From DASTFY01 sp963813375 (lineage in GTDB: Bacteria > Actinomycetota > Acidimicrobiia > Acidimicrobiales > Ilumatobacteraceae): a stretch of DNA of 64,000 bases. The stretch's first letter is position 1; each line of letters opens with the position of its first letter. Location: positions 62,001-126,000 of the forward strand of contig CAWEYT010000022.1 in the NCBI GenBank assembly GCA_963813375.1. The letters run 5' to 3'. This document shows positions 9,502-18,326 of this stretch, piece by piece. The translations under genes and the position numbers were made by a program. The notes below the pieces were generated by a model. The model made no database searches. It was not told where the DNA came from and saw only the letters and a program-made list of their open reading frames with translations.

Positions 9502-10170
9502 ATGGACTTCTCCCCGATGCGGGCCGTCGAGGCGACCAGGCCGACCGAGCCGATGGGCGGGTTTCGCTACCCCGGCTGGTACGCCATCATCGCGGCCGCC
9601 GCGTTGTTCCTCTCCCTCCTCATCGCCCTCCAGAACCAGGTGCCGGGCTGGGAACTGACCCTGACGGAATGGGTCAACAGCGCACCCGACGGGGTCGCGA
9701 CGGTGCTCTATCCGCTGATGCAGCTCGGCACCCTCGCCGCGCCCCTGCTCGTCGCGGCGGGCATCCTCATCTTCAAGCGTGACCGGCTGCTGGCGGCGAC
9801 GACGATCGTCGTCGGCCTCGTGGCCTGGTTCGGCGCCAAGGCCATCAAGCGGTGGGTGGAGCGCGGGCGACCGCTCGAGTACCTACCCGGGATCAACGTG
9901 CGCGAGGGGACCGGCGCCGGCTTGGGCTTCATCTCGGGGCACAGCGCGGTCGTGGCGTCGGCGGTGGCCATCATGGTGATGGCGGTGATCCCGGCCCGCT
10001 TCCGCGCCGCCGTGCTGACCATCGCCCTGCTCGTGGGCGTCGCCCGCATCGTGCACGGCGTGCACCTGCCCGTGGATGTCGTCGGCGGCTGGGCCTTCGG
10101 CGCGCTCATCGGGTTCGGCGGGCTCTGGGTGTACGACCGGATCGCGCCCCGCCTCGCTGCCCGGGGCTGA
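9502..10170 (+). CDS. PAP2 family phosphatase, integral membrane
   Basis: 222 aa with about six membrane helices. The three phosphatase signatures are present: KRWVERGRP (K-x6-RP), GFISGHSAV (variant of PSGH), and ARIVHGVHLPVDVVGG (R-x5-H-x3-D). The family removes phosphate from lipid phosphates such as phosphatidic acid or undecaprenyl diphosphate at the membrane surface. ATG 9502 (MDFSPMR) is preferred over the upstream frame start at 9295 because that extension overlaps the divergent SpoIIAA-like remnant and is not family-like. GTG 9499 is an alternative. Confidence 0.88.
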   Translation: MDFSPMRAVEATRPTEPMGGFRYPGWYAIIAAAALFLSLLIALQNQVPGWELTLTEWVNSAPDGVATVLYPLMQLGTLAAPLLVAAGILIFKRDRLLAATTIVVGLVAWFGAKAIKRWVERGRPLEYLPGINVREGTGAGLGFISGHSAVVASAVAIMVMAVIPARFRAAVLTIALLVGVARIVHGVHLPVDVVGGWAFGALIGFGGLWVYDRIAPRLAARG

Positions 10171-10203
10171 GGTCCGGGTCAGCCCGTCGCGGATCCGAGG
10201 CGG

Positions 10204-10620
10204 CTACACGCGCTGGCCGAAATAGGCCTTGGCGTCGTCGTCGAACAGGAGATAGCCCGCCACGAGCATGTAGAGCACGGTCGGCCAGATCGCGTGGTAC
10301 CAGTGGACGCTGTGGAGCCCCACCACCACCCAGAACAGGGTGATGAGCCGCGCCACGGCGACGATGGCAATCACGAGGCGGGCCCAGTTGGCCGCCGTCC
10401 GGAGTGCGTACCCCACCAGGATCACGATGATGCCGATGCCCATGCTCACCAAGGCGTAGGTGGTGAGGTTGCCCTGGCTGACGTCGAGCGCGTTCAGGAG
10501 ATCGTCATCGTTGCGATCGAGCAGGAGGGAGAGCGACGCCAGGACGTCGAGCACGCCACCGATGATGATCAGGATCGACAGGAAGCCGACACCGAACGGG
10601 CGCCGCACAGGTAGTGACAC
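10204..10620 (-). CDS. Four-TM membrane protein, DUF7144/DUF2127-like
   Basis: 138 aa with four hydrophobic segments: VGFLSILIIIGGVLDVLASL, TYALVSMGIGIIVILVGYAL, WARLVIAIVAVARLITLFWVV and YHAIWPTVLYMLVAGYLLF. The signature ANWARLVIAI and a C-terminal DDDAKAYFGQ resemble small actinobacterial membrane families of unknown role. It lies tail to tail with the PAP2 gene, 33 bp apart. No function can be given. Confidence 0.75.
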   Translation of the reverse strand: MSLPVRRPFGVGFLSILIIIGGVLDVLASLSLLLDRNDDDLLNALDVSQGNLTTYALVSMGIGIIVILVGYALRTAANWARLVIAIVAVARLITLFWVVVGLHSVHWYHAIWPTVLYMLVAGYLLFDDDAKAYFGQRV

Positions 10621-10744
10621 GAGATCCCCCTCTCCGCCCGGCCTCGGGCGAGACCCGACGTGACGAGCGGACTCTACGGTGTTCGCCGCTCGGGGCTTCC
10701 ACGGAGGTGGATCGTCGGGTCGGAAGGCCTCCTGCTCAGCGGAG

Positions 10745-10912
10745 CTACTCGTCGCTGTGGCTCACCATGTTGATCACGTTGCCGTCCGGCGCACGGACGA
10801 AGAACCTCCGCACTCCCCAAGCCTCTTCGGTGAGCGGGTGAACGATCTCCCACGGGCGTCCGTCGGAGGTACCCACCGGAGTCCAGGGCCAGGGCCGGCC
10901 GGCCAGCTCCCG
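10745..10912 (-). pseudogene. VOC (glyoxalase-fold) C-terminal fragment, in frame after the preceding gene's TGA
   Basis: 55 codons lie directly behind and in the same frame as the TGA (10915-10913) of the VOC gene next door and end at TAG 10747-10745. The peptide contains RPWEIVHPLTEEAWGVRRF and VRAPDGNVINMVSH, which is the last beta-unit of a vicinal-oxygen-chelate domain. There is no credible start codon, so it is best read as the remnant of a second VOC gene, possibly left by recombination between tandem copies. Confidence 0.55.
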
Positions 10913-11287
10913 TCAGGTCGTGCGGGGGACCACCTGCTGCACGGCCCACGCGTTGCCGTCCGGGTCCTCGAAGTAGACGAACGAGCCCCACGGCTGATCG
11001 TCGATGGCACTGGCGGCGACACCAGCCCCCGTGAGCTCGGCATGGGCCGCCTCGATGTCCGGCACGACGACCTGGAGTGTCCGGATCGGACCGTGCTCGC
11101 CCTGGATCAGGCCCTTGCCGATGGCGATCGAGCAAGCTGAACCCGGCGGCGTCACCTGCACGAAGCGCATTTCGTCGCTGAGGGTGTGGTCGTGGTCCAG
11201 CGTCCAGCCGAGTTGTCCGACGTAGAACCCGACGGCCCGGTCGACGTCGGACACCGGCAGTGCGATGAGCTCGAGCTTGCAATCCAT
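10913..11287 (-). CDS. VOC family protein (glyoxalase/bleomycin-resistance fold)
   Basis: 124 aa; start ATG 11287 with AAAGGA nine bases upstream. One betaalphabetabetabeta pair: LELIALPVSDVDRAVGFYVGQ in the first half and YFEDPDGNAWAVQQV in the second. These small metal-binding proteins include glyoxalase-like enzymes and antibiotic-binding proteins; nothing fixes the substrate. The stop codon is TGA, followed in frame by a second VOC-like tail (see 10745-10912). Confidence 0.88.
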   Translation of the reverse strand: MDCKLELIALPVSDVDRAVGFYVGQLGWTLDHDHTLSDEMRFVQVTPPGSACSIAIGKGLIQGEHGPIRTLQVVVPDIEAAHAELTGAGVAASAIDDQPWGSFVYFEDPDGNAWAVQQVVPRTT

Positions 11288-11416
11288 GTGACGCGTCCTT
11301 TCCGGACACCGACGTGGCATCGGCGGTCCGCATTGCATCATGACGCCCTAAACCGGTCATCCTCTGACCAGTCAAGCCCAGCTACGGGTCAAGTGACTGA
11401 CGGGCGTCGTCGACCC

Positions 11417-11752
11417 CTACGTAGAGACGACAATCAGAGCTGAGAGCACGACAGATCCCACGAACGCGCTCACCGTGATCGTCAGAGGCCACCGCGGCTT
11501 CGGAGCCTCTCGGTCCCGGTCGAGGAGACGCCAGACGTGTGCATGTTGGAGATAGCCGACCACGACGAGCGCGACCCCACTCAGGACGATGAGGACTCCT
11601 ACGGTGCTGTAGAGGTCCTTGTTCTCGAGCCGGGTCCTGTCGGGCTGCACGATCAGGGCGACCTTCGCGACCACGAACCCGAGGCCGAAGAGGGCGATCC
11701 CGGTCCGAAGCCAGGCGAGGAAGGTGCGGTCATTCGCTAGCTCGCTATCCAT
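11417..11752 (-). CDS. DUF202 (YidH-type) membrane protein
   Basis: 111 aa from ATG 11752. The family signature LANDRTFLAWLRTGIALFG stands at the N-terminus, followed by three TM segments (ALFGLGFVVAKVALIV, YSTVGVLIVLSGVALVVVGYL and TITVSAFVGSVVLSALIVV). DUF202 proteins are small inner-membrane proteins of unknown function. No clear operon partner is seen. Confidence 0.85.
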   Translation of the reverse strand: MDSELANDRTFLAWLRTGIALFGLGFVVAKVALIVQPDRTRLENKDLYSTVGVLIVLSGVALVVVGYLQHAHVWRLLDRDREAPKPRWPLTITVSAFVGSVVLSALIVVST

Positions 11753-12081
11753 GGGCCGAAGTAGATCACGACCTCTGCGCCCACCGGGCCGACCGGCGCC
11801 TCCGCTTCGTCGACCTCGCACGCCGTGCGAGGCCGGAGCACCGATCGACGCGAAGGTCCATCGACAGGCGATTTGCGCCAGGCGTAGCTGCTCTCCCGGT
11901 ACTCCGTCGCCCCGCCGGCTCGAGGCGGGGTGCTCCCGGCAGCGCCGAACGCCTGTGACCTAGGCTCGCCCGGGGCGGAATGGAGGTGAGGCGTGCGAAC
12001 GCTCGTCAGCAGCATCGCCAGAACATCAGCCACCCTCAGCGGCCCCGCCACCGCTGTCGAGCCGATGTCGGACCACTGACG
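11753..12081. other. Intergenic region with two perfect hairpins
   Basis: No gene is supported here. Two perfect inverted repeats are visible: 11814-11821 with 11825-11832 (8-bp arms CCTCGCAC/GTGCGAGG, 3-nt loop) and 11910-11916 with 11924-11930 (7-bp arms CCCCGCC/GGCGGGG, 7-nt loop). Neither is followed by a T-run, so they are at best weak terminators or operator-like palindromes between the divergent DUF202 and SLATT genes. Confidence 0.4.
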
Positions 12082-12594
12082 ATGGCCGAGCTGTCGACAG
12101 CTCCGGACTCGACCGGAGACGCACGTCTCGAGGACATGGCGCTCCAGTGGCTGGACCGGACTCGGGTCCTCTACCGTGCACACGAACGGTCCGCCACGAT
12201 CTATTCGCGCCGAGGGGTCATCCTGTCCGTCGCGATCCTGACGCTGGCATCGGTCGTCGGCACGTCGATCTTCGCCACCATCGACTCCGAGCCATCCACG
12301 ACATGGAAGGTCGTGACCGGTCTACTGAGCCTGGGCGCTGCCGTGCTCGCCGCGTTCCAGGCCTTCCTCGTCTACCCCGAGCTGGCCCACCATCACCGGC
12401 AGACCGCGTCGAGGATCGGCGGGCTCATGCGCCGCCTCGATCTCATAGGCGCAACTGGCAGCGTCGATGCTGCCGCCCTCGAGGACGTGCGACTCCGCTG
12501 GGAGAGGATCTCCGAAGACGCACCCGCCGTCGCCCAACGGATCTACAAGCGGGCCGAGCAGGACGTCCGCCACAGGGGCCGGGGCAGTCCCTGA
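12082..12594 (+). CDS. SLATT-domain two-TM protein (putative effector)
   Basis: 170 aa from ATG 12082. The plan is that of SLATT domains: an N-terminal helix LEDMALQWLDRTRVLYRAHERSA, two TM helices (RGVILSVAILTLASVVGTS and VVTGLLSLGAAVLAAFQAFL) separated by a short loop, then a long amphipathic helix YPELAHHHRQTASRIGGLMRR and a charged tail. SLATT domains are predicted membrane effectors in nucleotide-signal conflict systems, where they pair with nucleotidyltransferases (SMODS) or SLOG sensors. No such partner is next to it here. It sits directly before an integrase remnant and tRNA-Lys, suggesting arrival on a mobile element. Confidence 0.7.
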   Translation: MAELSTAPDSTGDARLEDMALQWLDRTRVLYRAHERSATIYSRRGVILSVAILTLASVVGTSIFATIDSEPSTTWKVVTGLLSLGAAVLAAFQAFLVYPELAHHHRQTASRIGGLMRRLDLIGATGSVDAAALEDVRLRWERISEDAPAVAQRIYKRAEQDVRHRGRGSP

Positions 12595-12639
12595 TCGGCC
12601 CGCTCGACGGAGCCTCTGTCGGGCGTTTGCGATCGTGGC

Positions 12640-12982
12640 GGCGGACGCAGAGCGCGGATCGAACCCTGGTCGATGCGGTGGCGGTTGGCCCAGTCGGATC
12701 TCGTGGTCACGCAACCGGACGGGCGGCCCTGCGGCCGCAGATGGTCACGGAGCGGTTCGGTCGGATCGCTGACGAGCTCGGCCTGCCGCGTATCGGCGTG
12801 CATGGCCTCCGGCACACCTCCGCGACTCTCGTAATAGCAGCGGGGTAAATCCGCGGGTGGTCCAGCCGCGGCTTGGTCACGCGCACGTCAGCGTCACGCT
12901 CGGGTTCTACACGGCGGTGTTGCCAGGGCATGACCGGGATGCGGCGGATCTCCTCGCGGCCGCGGTTCTCGGCGCTTCGTGA
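12640..12982 (+). pseudogene. Tyrosine recombinase (integrase) C-terminal remnant
   Basis: Only the catalytic end of a phage-type integrase remains, spread over three frames with changes near 12710 and 12848. Recognisable blocks are LAQSDLVVTQPDGRP, RPQMVTERFGRIADELGLP, the box II HGLRHTSATL (H-x-x-R) and LGHAHVSVTLGFYT with the nucleophilic Tyr, then VLPGHDRDAADLLAA up to TGA 12980-12982. The N-terminal and core-binding domains are missing. It lies 52 bp from the 3' end of tRNA-Lys, the usual integration site for such enzymes. Confidence 0.8.
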
Positions 12983-13034
12983 CCATTCTGTGACCAACAG
13001 CGCCAGGGCCTGCGCGAAAGCCCAACGTGGAGGG

Positions 13035-13107
13035 TGGGCCGCCAGGGTCTCGAACCCTGCACCTTGGGATTAAAAGTCCCCTGCTCTACCCGATGAGCTA
13101 GCGGCCC
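13035..13107 (-). tRNA. tRNA-Lys (anticodon TTT)
   Basis: 73 nt. Acceptor GGGCCGC pairs with GCGGCCC; the D arm is GCTC/GAGC, the anticodon loop CTTTTAA and the T arm CAGGG-TTCGAGA-CCCTG. The discriminator is A and CCA is not fully encoded. Its 3' end faces the integrase remnant, as expected for an attachment site within a tRNA gene. Confidence 0.95.
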
Positions 13108-13132
13108 CTGGATCGCAGACCGCATCGTACGG

Positions 13133-14391
13133 TCAGGCGCGGGGGTTGCCTCCGGTGTTCACCACCAGACCGAGCGCAGACGCCACCGACGGCCACGGCG
13201 TGAACTTGAAGTTCGTCCCGCCCTCGGGTGTGTTCTGCCCGTCCTGGGTGATGACCATGCCTGACGTGAAGCCCGGACCCATCGAGACGTTCGTGACCGC
13301 GACGCCGTCCGTCTTGCCGACGGCGTCGATCGAGCCCGCGGCCGCGACTCTGAAGGCACCGCGGTAGGCCCCGCCATTGCGGTCGAACACGGTGAAGATC
13401 GACGCGCCCTGGTTCGCCATGAACAGGTAGCCCCCGGCGCCGGCCCGGTACAGGCCAATACCCTCGAGGTCACCCGGCAGATACGCGTCGCCATAGCTCG
13501 TCGAGCTGCTGTTGATCACGCACCTGTTGTTGTTCACTGTCCACGTCTGGCCGAACCGGGCCAGGCGGTGCACGAGCTGGGGTGAGGTCAGTGACGTGGT
13601 GATGCGCCAGAGGCCGACGATCTCCTGGTCGGCCCACAGCGTTCCGCTGGCTGGATCCACCACCATGCCCTCGACGTGCGGCCGCCAGGTGGGCTGGCGC
13701 GGATTGAAGCACGGTGTCCACGTCGACCCGTTCGGCAGCGTGAAGCTGTTGGGCAGGCTCAGCGTCGCCGTGCGCTGGTAGGTGACGGTGCCGCCGGCCG
13801 CCGCGCTGAGGACGAACTTACCCAGGTTCGTCGTGTTCTCCTGGCTGGCGAAGACCTCGACGGTGCCTGCAGGGGTCCGCCAGGCAGCGACGCCGTACGC
13901 GGTGCGGGAGTTGATCTTCGTGGTCGTGCCGAACAGCAGCGGCACGCCCGACGCGGTCACCTCCACCACCGGCGGGCTCGCGTTGCCGTCGACCCGGTAG
14001 ATGTGCAGCCGATCGGTGGAGCGGTCCGTCACGATCGCGAGATCACGGGTGACGCCGCCCAGGGTCACCGAGTACACCAGGTCCACGTTGTTGAAGCGGC
14101 CGTTGCTCGTAGCGATCGTCTGCACGACGTTGCCGTCCGGGCGGTAGACGTCCAGCCCGCCCTGCTTGACGGTGCCGAGGATCAGGCTGCGCGCAGGATC
14201 GGTCGGGTGGACCCAGATGGCGGCGTCATCGGCGTCGTTCACGCCCGACGGCGCCCGGTTCGGCGTCTGGACGGTCGGCGACACCGAGACGGCGACGACC
14301 GCAGCTGCCGGCGTCGACCAGACGACGGAGGCGACGCCGAGCACGGCAAGCGGCACGCGCTCGTCGCGGCCAACTTCCGGCGGATGGGCAT
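13133..14391 (-). CDS. Secreted beta-propeller phytase (one frame change in the signal peptide)
   Basis: About 420 aa. ATG 14391 has a strong RBS (GGGAGGG) and begins MPIRRKLAATSA; a frame change near 14360 then leads to RVPLAVLGVASVVWSTPAAA, together a complete signal peptide. The mature part has the BPP phytase blocks: DADDAAIWVHPTDP (metal/phosphate binding), GTVKQGGLDVY, NVDLVY, DLAIVTDRSTDRLHIYRV, HVEGMVVDPASGTLWADQE, PGDLEGIGLYRAG and KTDGVAVT. These enzymes are Ca-dependent propellers that release phosphate from phytate outside the cell. Frames upstream of 14391 in the same register lack any start context. Confidence 0.88.
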
Positions 14392-14589
14392 GTTCCCTCC
14401 CGACGACCGCCAGCGCTGGGCCGAGCGGTCGCCGCTCATGCAAGTCCCGGCCGGGACGCCTTGCCACGACATCACGCCGGCGTCTCCGTCCAACGAGCCG
14501 CCGGACACCTCCTCGTCACCACCGGTGGGACCGGCAGCACGCATCGTCGCCAGGCCGATGGTCCCTTCCCTGGCCACGGTGGCTGGACC

Positions 14590-16113
14590 ATGCTGGCGGA
14601 TATGAAAGCCGGACGGATCGTCCTCATCGTCATCGGTGCGCTGCTCGCCCTGCTCGGGTTCGGCCTGCTGGCCGGCGGCGCGGGCGCACTCGTCGGTTAC
14701 GCGACGCAGCGCGACGACGACGGCTTCTTCCGCACGCCCGAGGTGCGGCTCGCCACACCGACCTACGCCATCGTGTCGGACCGCATCGACCTCGAGACAC
14801 GGCCGGGCCCGTCCGACTGGCTCATCGACCGCGGCGGGCTCGGCACCGTCAAGCTCGTCGTGGAGCCAGCGGACGAGACGCAGGTGTTCACGGGCATCGG
14901 ACCGAGCGCGGACGTCGCCGCCTACCTCGAAGGCGTGAGCCGCGACCAGATCCGGGACATCGACCTCGACCCGGATCGGGTCCGCTACCGCCGCCGTGAC
15001 GGCGACGCGGTGCCGGCCCCACCCGGAGAGCAGGACTTCTGGGTCGCCACCAACTCCGGCACCGAGTCCGGCGATCTCGAGTGGGAGGTCGAGAGCGGCG
15101 ACTGGACCGTGGTGATCATGAACGCGGACGCCAGTCGCGGTGTCGACACGGATGCGCGCCTCGGCATCAAGGTCGGATGGCTCCTGCCGGCCACGATCGG
15201 GCTCCTGGCCGGCGGCCTGATCCTGCTGATCGGCGGCACGGCGCTGGCGATCATCGCCGGTCGCGGCCTGGCCCGGGCCCCAGCCGAGCCGGTGGCAGTG
15301 ACCGAGCCGGCACTGCTCCCGCCCCCGTTGGTCCCGGGCACGCCGACCGCGACTGCAGCTGCGGCAGCCGCCAGTCCCGCGGTCGCCGTCGTTCCATCGC
15401 CCGCGCCCGCGTATCCCCTGCGCATCACCGGCCACCTCGACGACGAGCTCAGCCGGGGACTGTGGCTGGTCAAGTGGCTCCTCGCCATCCCGCACTACAT
15501 CGTGCTGGCCTTCCTCTGGCTGGCGTTCCTCGTCGTCACGATCATCGCCTTCTTCGCCATCCTCTTCACGAGGCGCTACCCACGTTCGCTGTTCGACTTC
15601 AACGTCGGCGTGCTGCGGTGGAGCTGGCGGGTCGGCTTCTACTCGTTCAGCGCGCTCGGCACGGATCGCTACCCGCCCTTCTCGCTCGGCCCGGCCGACT
15701 ACCCGGCGACGCTCGACGTCGTCTATCCGGAGGACCTCTCCCGCGGCCTGGTGCTGGTGAAGTGGTGGCTCCTCGCCATCCCCCAGTACCTCATCGTGGG
15801 CATCTTCGGATGGGGTTGGTGGCTCGGCTCGTGGGGTCGCGACGACGTCGGCTGGAACGGCCCGGACTGGACCTTCGCGGGCAGCTTCGGGCTCATCGGG
15901 CTGCTCGCCGTGTTCGCCGGGATCTCGCTCCTGTTCCGCGGGCGCTACCCGTCGGGGATCTTCGCGTTCGTGATGGGCATGAACCGGTGGGTGTACCGCG
16001 TCGCGGCCTACGTCATGCTGATGACCGACGAGTACCCGCCGTTCCGGCTGGATCAGGGCGGGGACGAACCCGTCACGGCCGCCGCGCCGCCGGACGCGAC
16101 GATCGAACCCTGA
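14590..16113 (+). CDS. DUF4389 membrane protein with two DUF4389 repeats
   Basis: 507 aa from ATG 14590 (ATG 14602 possible). An N-terminal TM helix and an outside domain of about 160 residues are followed by a TM helix, a Pro/Ala linker (residues about 240-270) and two copies of the DUF4389 unit. Each unit begins YPEDLSRGL/LDDELSRGL, then LVKWxLLAIPxY, a TM pair and RYPxxxFxFxxGxxRW, YPPF. The repeats hold about five to six TM helices. DUF4389 proteins are actinobacterial membrane proteins of unknown function. Confidence 0.88.
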   Translation: MLADMKAGRIVLIVIGALLALLGFGLLAGGAGALVGYATQRDDDGFFRTPEVRLATPTYAIVSDRIDLETRPGPSDWLIDRGGLGTVKLVVEPADETQVFTGIGPSADVAAYLEGVSRDQIRDIDLDPDRVRYRRRDGDAVPAPPGEQDFWVATNSGTESGDLEWEVESGDWTVVIMNADASRGVDTDARLGIKVGWLLPATIGLLAGGLILLIGGTALAIIAGRGLARAPAEPVAVTEPALLPPPLVPGTPTATAAAAAASPAVAVVPSPAPAYPLRITGHLDDELSRGLWLVKWLLAIPHYIVLAFLWLAFLVVTIIAFFAILFTRRYPRSLFDFNVGVLRWSWRVGFYSFSALGTDRYPPFSLGPADYPATLDVVYPEDLSRGLVLVKWWLLAIPQYLIVGIFGWGWWLGSWGRDDVGWNGPDWTFAGSFGLIGLLAVFAGISLLFRGRYPSGIFAFVMGMNRWVYRVAAYVMLMTDEYPPFRLDQGGDEPVTAAAPPDATIEP

Positions 16114-16125
16114 GCCTTCCGCGGC

Positions 16126-17027
16126 TCACACCGCGGCGAAGGTCGCCTCCGCCGTCGGCGGGCCGTCACAGCTGACCACGCCGTCGTCCACCAACTTCAC
16201 GAGGTGGGCCAAGACGCTCCGCTCGGCGGCCGGGTGGAGCTCCTTGGGGACGGCGGTGTAGAGCTCGGCGACGATGGCGGGCACGGTACCGGTGCCGCTG
16301 CGGACGCTGGAGACCACCTGGGCCTCCCGCTCCAACCGGTGCGCCAGGTAGGCCTCCAGGAACGGCTGGGGATCGGTCACAGGGCCACCGTGGGTCGGCC
16401 ACAGCACGGCATCGTCGCGTTCGAGGACGAGGCGCAGGCTGTCGAAGTACGCCCGCATGTCGCCGTCAGGCGGCGCGATGACCGTCGTCGACCATCCCAT
16501 CACGTGGTCACCGGTGAACAGTGCTCGCTCCTCGGCGAGCGCGTAGCACAGGTGGTTGGACGTGTGCCCCGGAGTGTGCACGGCCTCCACCGTCCACCCT
16601 GCGCCTTCGACCACCTCGCCGTGAGCGAGCCGGACATCAGGGTCGAACGCCGTGTCGACGGCCTCCTCGGTCACCACGTCGTCCGTGCGATCGATGGCGC
16701 CATGAGGGCCGAATGCGAACGTGGTGGCCCGCTGTCTCGTCCGCCAACCAGCGGGCCAGCGGAGAGTGATCGGCGTGGCAATGGGTCACCGAGGATGTGC
16801 GTGACCCGCTCGCCCTCGAGCGCGGCGGCGAGGGCGGCCTGATGCGACTCGAGCACCGGGCCCGGATCGACGACCGCGACCTCGCCGCTCCCGATGATGT
16901 ACGTCCCCGTGCCGCGATAGGTGAACATCGACGGGTTCTCGGCCACGACCCGCCGGATGAGCGGGCTGACCTGCTCGGTCACGCCGTAGCGCACTTCGAG
17001 CGGGGGGACGAAGGGGATGGCAGCCAT
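16126..17027 (-). CDS. MBL-fold metallo-hydrolase, LACTB2-like (two frame changes)
   Basis: About 299 aa. After MAAIPFVPPLEVRYGVTEQ come the metallo-beta-lactamase signature THCHADH (reached after a frame change near 16790), VHTPGHTSNHLCY, FTGDHVMGW and a C-terminal winged-helix-like tail. A second frame change lies near 16720. All zinc ligands are present, so sequencing indels are more likely than decay. Family members hydrolyse thioesters, RNA or other esters; the substrate is unknown. It is 6 bp downstream of the AI-2E-type permease gene, so probably the same operon. Confidence 0.83.
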
Positions 17028-17033
17028 GGCTGG

Positions 17034-18230
17034 TCAGCTCGGCGTCCGGCGGGCGATGCGGCGCCGGCGGGCCGGTGGCTCGTGGGCCGTGAGGCCGGAG
17101 TCGATGACGTCGTGCCGGGGACCCCACTCGGTGAGGAAGGCCTGCACCGTCGCGCAGGCGGGCAGGGCGAGGATGGCGCCGATCGGGCCCAGCATCGCGG
17201 CGCCGGCGATGGCGGCCGAGAAGGCGACGGCGGGGTGCAGCTCCAGCGTCCGCGCCGTGATGCGGGGAGCGAGGAGGTAGTTCTCGATCTGCTGGTAGAT
17301 GACGATGATGATGAGCACCCACAGCGCCCGGATCGGCTCGTCGAGCAGGGCCACCACCACCGGCAGCACGCCCGCCAGGTACGTGCCGATGACGGGCAGG
17401 AACTGCGACACGAGACCGACCCAGACGCCGAGCGCCACCGGGTACCGCAGCCCGATCAACGAGAACGCGGCCGTGTGGAAGACGGCCGAGAGCAGGGCCA
17501 ACAACGCCCGGGAGTAGAGATAGCCACCGGTCTTGTCGATGGCCAGCTCCCACGCGTGGAGGACCCGCTCCTGGCGATCGGGGCGCATCCGGCTGCAGAG
17601 GGCCCGCCGCATGCGCGGGCCGTCGGCCACCATGTAGAAGGTCAGGAGCGCGACCGTCAGCACCTGCAGCAGACCGCCCAGCACGGTGGTCGTGAACGAG
17701 ATGGTGTTGTTGGCGAGCGATCCCGCGAGCTGCGCCTTGTCGATCCGGTCGATCAGGTCACCGAAGTCCAGTTCGGTGGAGAAGTTGCGGTTGACGAAGT
17801 CCTGCACCTCGGTGATCCGCGAGGGCAGGTCGTCGATGAAGTTGGCCACCTGCCGTCCGATCAGCGCGCCGATGGCGCCCACGAACAGGAGCGCCGCCAC
17901 CGTGACGCCGAGGAGGAACAGCGCCGTCGCCACCCCTCGGCGCCAACCGCGGCGGGCCAAGGAGTTGACGCCCGGCTCGATGGCGAGCGAGAGGAAGAAG
18001 GACACGACGATCAGGAACAGCAGCGTGTGGAGCCGGGAGAAGAGCCACCGCCCCACGAGCGTGGCGATGAAGCCGAGCCAGAAGATCGTGATGGCCCGCA
18101 GGACCCACCTCGGCATGGTGGCGGTCTCCGCCGACGGGTCGACCCATGGCGTGTCGGACGGATCATCGGCGCCCGCAGCGCCCGCGGCAGGGCCGGCAGC
18201 GGGGTCCGCCGCGGGTTCTTCGGCCACCAT
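17034..18230 (-). CDS. AI-2E family transporter (PerM-like permease)
   Basis: 398 aa from ATG 18230. About 40 low-complexity Ala/Pro/Asp residues precede eight TM helices. Typical family blocks are FFLSLAIEPGVNSLARRGW, a long amphipathic region FIDDLPSRITEVQDFVNRNF, LTFYMVADGPRMRR and LVSQFLPVIGTYLAGVLPV, plus YQQIENYLLAPRI and HPAVAFSAAIAGAAMLGPIG. The family includes AI-2 exporters, but most actinobacterial members have no known substrate. Divergent from the MpaB-like gene with a 96-bp shared upstream region. Confidence 0.9.
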   Translation of the reverse strand: MVAEEPAADPAAGPAAGAAGADDPSDTPWVDPSAETATMPRWVLRAITIFWLGFIATLVGRWLFSRLHTLLFLIVVSFFLSLAIEPGVNSLARRGWRRGVATALFLLGVTVAALLFVGAIGALIGRQVANFIDDLPSRITEVQDFVNRNFSTELDFGDLIDRIDKAQLAGSLANNTISFTTTVLGGLLQVLTVALLTFYMVADGPRMRRALCSRMRPDRQERVLHAWELAIDKTGGYLYSRALLALLSAVFHTAAFSLIGLRYPVALGVWVGLVSQFLPVIGTYLAGVLPVVVALLDEPIRALWVLIIIVIYQQIENYLLAPRITARTLELHPAVAFSAAIAGAAMLGPIGAILALPACATVQAFLTEWGPRHDVIDSGLTAHEPPARRRRIARRTPS

Positions 18231-18326
18231 CCGAGCGTAGATGCGCGTGCTCGCGAGACCGGCGACCCTCGGCCGAACGAGCTCTCCCGTAGCGGATCCT
18301 CGCCGCGTGGGCGGCAGGATGGGGCC

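Noticed and set aside
10745..10915. Selenocysteine read-through of the VOC gene TGA
   Set aside because: No SECIS-like stem, no catalytic Cys equivalent, and the added peptide duplicates an existing VOC end-unit; remnant is more likely.
12659..12668. TCGAACCCTG repeated in tRNA-Lys (13050-13059), as a possible att repeat
   Set aside because: Ten bases, part of the conserved T-arm consensus, and at 12659 it codes for normal integrase residues; likely chance.
16797..18326. Long plus-strand extension before the MpaB-like gene
   Set aside because: Antisense to the MBL and AI-2E-type permease genes; family homology starts only at GTG 18327.
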